A program made the position numbers and the translations under genes. A stretch of DNA of 62,136 nt from Domibacillus indicus (GTDB lineage: Bacteria; Bacillota; Bacilli; Bacillales; Domibacillaceae): NCBI RefSeq assembly GCF_023715895.1, contig NZ_JAMBOO010000024.1, positions 1-62,136 of the forward strand, read 5' to 3'. This document shows positions 61,026-62,136 of the stretch, in pieces. How positions within the stretch are numbered: the first letter of the stretch is position 1; each line of letters opens with the position of its first letter. The notes below the pieces were generated by a model. The model saw only the letters and a list, made by a program, of their open reading frames with translations, searched no databases and was not told where the DNA came from.

Positions 61026-61838
61026 ATGGGCGAAGCATTTAAATTACAAGAATTTCTCGAAAAAAACAGCCAGAAGTTTGAAGAAAAGTTATTAGACGAG
61101 GCTGTCAATGTAAGAGACAAAATTGATGAAATTTTATCTATTGGCAATATTGATCTTGTGAATAATGCCCATAGGGTGGTTGCTTATATTATTAACGGGC
61201 AAGAAAAAGAACTTGAATTGTTTGCAAAGCAGGAAGGTATAGCATGGGCCACCCACTCCATTGACCTATCCTTTAAATTAGAGTGGGTGCAAGCCATCCG
61301 CAGGACTCTGTGGAATTTTATAAAACAGTATAACGACTTAACAGGTGAACAGGTAATATTAAACTTTTTTCGTTTAGAGAAAGAAATTAATAATCAAGTG
61401 GATTCGTTTCTAAATGCCTTTTTTATTAGTTACTCTACATATAAAGATTCCCTGATTAAAGCCCAAAGAAAGCTGGTTGAAAATCTGTCTGTTCCTATTA
61501 TTCCAATCAACGCCTCTGTTTGTATCCTCCCTGTGATTGGTTCGGTTGATACGTTCCGAACGTCTATCCTTGAGGAAAAGGTTTTAACCGAAATTGGGGC
61601 ATCACATATCCAAACTCTGATCATGGATCTGTCAGGAATCGCAGATATGGAACCTCAGGTCATTCATCATTTAACGAAAATTATTGATGGTGCTTCCTTG
61701 ATGGGATGTCACACAGTCATTACAGGATTGAGAGCAGAAGTAGTACGAAAAATGATCCATACAGGACTCTCATTTGATCCTGATACAAAAACATTAGGTA
61801 CACTGCAGCAAGCATTAAAAGAATATTTAATAAGCTAG
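61026..61838 (+). CDS. RsbR-family stressosome protein
   Basis: 270 aa. N-terminal non-heme globin-like helical domain (about residues 10-140) and C-terminal STAS domain (VCILPVIGSVDTFRTSILEE ... LIMDLSGIADMEPQVIHHL ... VITGLRAEVVRKM). RsbR paralogs form the stressosome that controls sigma-B through RsbT. The first RsbT target position is Thr (GSVDT); the second, usually Thr or Ser, is Glu (ADMEP). ATG 61026 follows AAAGGGGGA. It is a single gene, so rsbS and rsbT are elsewhere. Confidence 0.9.
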   Translation: MGEAFKLQEFLEKNSQKFEEKLLDEAVNVRDKIDEILSIGNIDLVNNAHRVVAYIINGQEKELELFAKQEGIAWATHSIDLSFKLEWVQAIRRTLWNFIKQYNDLTGEQVILNFFRLEKEINNQVDSFLNAFFISYSTYKDSLIKAQRKLVENLSVPIIPINASVCILPVIGSVDTFRTSILEEKVLTEIGASHIQTLIMDLSGIADMEPQVIHHLTKIIDGASLMGCHTVITGLRAEVVRKMIHTGLSFDPDTKTLGTLQQALKEYLIS

Positions 61839-61956
61839 CCGGGATTTTAGATATCTTAATACGACAATCTATAGGAAATGAAGTGCTGCTAAATCCCTGT
61901 TTAAGGGGTATGTCTTTACTTTACCTAACCTACCCGCTAGCTCAATAAGGCGCATT

Positions 61957-61995
61957 AAAAAAAGCCCAGATTCTAAATATCTGGGCTTTTCAAAT
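61957..61995 (+). terminator. terminator after RsbR gene
   Basis: AAAAGCCCAGAT and exact complement, 7-nt loop. Confidence 0.85.
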
Positions 61996-62010
61996 ACAAC
62001 AAAATATCAT

Positions 62011-62136
62011 GATATGCTCCCCCTTAAGTGGACAGTGTAGAAAAGCAACACTACTGTTTACTCAAGGGGGATTTTAAATGGCGAAAAAACAAACATACTC
62101 TGTAGAGCTTAAACTGCAGGCAGTCGAACTGTATAT
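62011..62136 (+). mobile_element. IS3-family element, left end (runs out of window)
   Basis: GATATGCTCCCCCTTAAGTG and the leader match the truncated copy at 54754-54942. The rest lies outside the window. Confidence 0.8.
62078..62136 (+). CDS. IS3-family transposase OrfA, partial
   Basis: ATG 62078 behind a GGGGG site; MAKKQTYSVELKLQAVELY is the usual start of the helix-turn-helix OrfA. The 3' end is outside the window. Confidence 0.85.
   Translation, partial: MAKKQTYSVELKLQAVELY

Noticed and set aside
1-62136. CRISPR array, tRNA or rRNA genes
   Set aside because: No regularly spaced identical short repeats and no cloverleaf or rRNA signatures were noticed on either strand.

Overview
The window looks like chromosomal DNA of a spore-forming Bacillaceae (Bacillus sensu lato). 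The evidence is moderate-to-low GC, strong AGGAGG-type ribosome binding sites, a CsoR/CopZ/CopA copper set, RsbR/YtvA-like STAS stress proteins, a YolD-UvrX pair, a MnxG-type multicopper oxidase and a KinE-like sporulation-type kinase. The species cannot be named from sequence alone. No rRNA, tRNA or CRISPR array was seen.

Layout. 1-0.13 kb: left end of an IS256-family element running out of the window. 0.7-6.95 kb: copper/metal block on the minus strand (DHA2 efflux pump, YdhK-like lipoprotein, half-size siroheme-reductase-like protein, an unlisted 59-aa membrane protein, CopA, CopZ, CsoR), with one perfect and two near-perfect CsoR-type palindromes. 7.5-12.9 kb: c-di-GMP block. One class I c-di-GMP riboswitch precedes a two-gene DNA-binding-protein operon. 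A second precedes a PAS-GGDEF-EAL-PAS-PAS-histidine-kinase gene that is split by a 7-bp tandem duplication. 13.5-15.3 kb: remnant of a Pycsar-like class III nucleotide cyclase and an unrecognised gene with a Cys-rich tail. 15.6-17.0 kb: complete IS256-family element. 17-21.9 kb: transporter genes and a TetR/zinc-dehydrogenase/MFS regulon. 22.5-25.5 kb: two different IS110-family elements. 25.7-39.5 kb: oxidative/xenobiotic metabolism (YhgE-type permease, FMN reductases, NmrA-like and other SDR-type reductases, DoxX, luciferase-like monooxygenases, nitronate monooxygenase) with TetR regulators and two duplicated MarR regulators that share operators. It contains several gene remnants. 39.6-41.2 kb: second copy of the IS110 element. 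41.5-43.8 kb: SOS block (UvrX polymerase, YolD, and a divergent cassette ending in a LexA DNA-binding domain without protease). 44-49.6 kb: PTS EIIBC plus GH13 alpha-glucosidase with two LacI regulators. 50.6-54.6 kb: MnxG-like giant multicopper oxidase preceded by a frameshifted MnxE/F-like small gene. 55-62 kb: PAS-STAS protein, a riboswitch-controlled L,D-transpeptidase, a DUF2512 membrane protein, an RsbR paralog, two gene-less arrays of terminator-like hairpins, and the start of an IS3-family element.

The most notable points are: three class I c-di-GMP riboswitches in one window, one controlling a c-di-GMP enzyme and one an L,D-transpeptidase; the slippage-prone duplication that splits the large c-di-GMP/kinase protein; IS110 copies with conserved 5' non-coding ends (candidate bridge RNAs) inserted in related dispersed repeats; the decayed Pycsar-like cyclase; the protease-less LexA cassette; and the arrays of hairpin modules at 56-57 and 59.4-60.2 kb. 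Several dispersed repeat families and many broken genes mark this as an actively rearranging accessory region.
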